From positions 2,480,001 through 2,544,000 of the forward strand of contig NZ_AQXT01000002.1 of NCBI RefSeq assembly GCF_000376805.1: a stretch of DNA of 64,000 nt, read 5' to 3'. The notes under the pieces are model-generated. The model saw only the letters and a list, made by a program, of their open reading frames with translations. It was not told where the DNA came from and made no database searches. This document shows positions 63,141 through 64,000 of the stretch, one piece after another (the stretch's first letter is position 1; each line of letters starts with the position of its first letter). The translations under genes were made by a program, and so were the position numbers. The stretch is from Henriciella marina DSM 19595. GTDB taxonomy: Bacteria > Pseudomonadota > Alphaproteobacteria > Caulobacterales > Hyphomonadaceae.

Positions 63141-64000
63141 ATGAGCTTCTGGCACGACCAGCGCGGCAATACCGCGATGATATTTGCGATCTGTCTCATC
63201 CCGCTTCTGGCGATTGCCGGGGGCGCGATGGATATGACGCGTCACCGGACCGCGTCGGTCGAGACGCAAGCCGCCCTTGATGCGGCCCTTCTTCATGTCG
63301 CGCACGGGATGGGGGAACGCAGCATCGAGGAGCTTAAACTCGATGCGCGGCAGATCTTCGATCAGCAGATGGTCGAGCGGGGTTTTACGCTTGAAGATTT
63401 CGACATCGTTCAAAACGGCGATGACATCACCGCAACGGTGGATGGCGAGATCCAGACCACGCTGCTGGGCCTGATCGGGATCGGCACGCTCAATGTCTCG
63501 CGCATATCGCAGGTTCGCTATAGCGAGCGGCAATTCGAGATCGCTCTGGCGCTCGACACGACCGGCTCGATGGCAGGCGACAAGATCGTTCAGTTGCGCG
63601 CGGCGGCCAAGCTGCTGGTCGACAAGATCGACGCCGGCACGAGCAAGACAGCGAACCGGCGCTTTGCGCTGGTGCCGTTCACGACCTGGGTGAATGTCGG
63701 GCCGGAGAACTGGAACGAGGACTGGATTGACCAGGATGGCCGCTCCGATGTCAGCGCCACCAATCTTCTGCCGCGCACAAGCCGGACCGCGCTTTACGAA
63801 GCGCTGGGCGAGGCCTGGCCGGGCTGTGTCGAGGCGCGCGAATATCCGCTGGATGTGGACGATACGCTGCCCGAGCGGCGCAAGCCTGAAACGCTTTTCG
63901 CGCCGAGCTTCTATCCAGATGAGCCCGATGACCGGCGCCGGTATGCCAATGACTATCTCGATGATGGCCTGCTGTCCTGGAACGCGATGAACGTCATCTC
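63141..64000 (+). CDS. TadG-like pilus assembly protein (partial, runs off the window)
   Basis: The frame has no stop before the window edge, so about 286 residues are visible. The TadE/G-type N-terminus HDQRGNTAMIFAICLIPLLAI gives one membrane helix (about 12-33) that anchors the protein. A VWA domain with a MIDAS-like ALDTTGSMAGDKI starts near Asp139. GGAGG precedes the ATG. It is probably a periplasmic part of the Tad pilus machinery. The rest of the tad locus would be beyond the window. Confidence 0.88.
   Translation, partial: MSFWHDQRGNTAMIFAICLIPLLAIAGGAMDMTRHRTASVETQAALDAALLHVAHGMGERSIEELKLDARQIFDQQMVERGFTLEDFDIVQNGDDITATVDGEIQTTLLGLIGIGTLNVSRISQVRYSERQFEIALALDTTGSMAGDKIVQLRAAAKLLVDKIDAGTSKTANRRFALVPFTTWVNVGPENWNEDWIDQDGRSDVSATNLLPRTSRTALYEALGEAWPGCVEAREYPLDVDDTLPERRKPETLFAPSFYPDEPDDRRRYANDYLDDGLLSWNAMNVI

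Overview
The window is a gene-dense chromosomal segment of a high-GC alphaproteobacterium, and I found no rRNA, tRNA, CRISPR array, transposase or phage gene in it. The gene content points to the Caulobacterales/Hyphomonadaceae side of the class. Indicators are a sucCD-sucA-odhB cluster, an RcdA homologue (DUF1465), TrcR (DUF1013), a ZapA/ZauP-like pair, and several small families typical of alphaproteobacteria (DUF1192, DUF1178, DUF4164, aa3-oxidase subunit IV). The genus placement is inference from gene content and was not tested by a search.

Layout. 1-8.4 kb: an MFS transporter, then sucC, sucD, sucA and odhB (TCA cycle), closed by a strong terminator. 8.4-13.2 kb: pyruvate kinase (minus), an acidic repetitive secreted protein, an HNH protein, an AlkA-type glycosylase and an HD-domain protein. 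13.2-15.6 kb: ftsE-ftsX-plsC on the minus strand, joined by 4-base stop/start overlaps. 15.7-24.2 kb: zinc-ribbon protein and phosphoribosyltransferase (plus). Then comes a minus-strand envelope and RNA-decay operon (envC, ctpA, divergent polysaccharide deacetylase, rppH, alpha/beta hydrolase) and an AGE-family epimerase.

24.2-36.6 kb: central carbon metabolism (gpmA, tkt, gap, pgk, class I fba) interleaved with zauP-zapA-glycosyltransferase, then a GST, thiE, a 29-bp inverted repeat, efp and suhB. 36.6-46 kb: an MsbA-like ABC exporter, rpmE, zapE, a rhomboid protease, a GGDEF/EAL protein preceded by a receiver whose phosphoacceptor is Glu, a lysophospholipid acyltransferase-like protein and a channel-like membrane protein. 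46-56 kb: secA, a parvulin lipoprotein, argJ, mutT, an orphan Flp pilin, an epoxide hydrolase, small redox and zinc genes, comF and a methyltransferase. 56-64 kb: trcR, a lone WcbI-like gene, an AT-richer two-gene module that looks like a DUF4258 toxin with an XRE antitoxin, coaA, a PAS-receiver protein, a quinone oxidoreductase, DUF1192, rcdA and the start of a TadG-like gene cut by the window end.

How it fits together. Most of the window is housekeeping: lower glycolysis and the succinyl-CoA part of the TCA cycle, Sec export, envelope processing, and a notable number of division and cell-cycle factors (FtsEX, ZapA, ZauP, ZapE, EnvC, TrcR, RcdA). The only clearly accessory-looking piece is the toxin-antitoxin-like module at about 58.2-59.15 kb. 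No complete, obviously unprecedented multi-gene system was found. The best leads are the 58-kb module with its palindromic operator candidate, the Glu-substituted receiver next to a c-di-GMP enzyme, the two-lipoyl-domain OdhB, and the acidic repeat protein.
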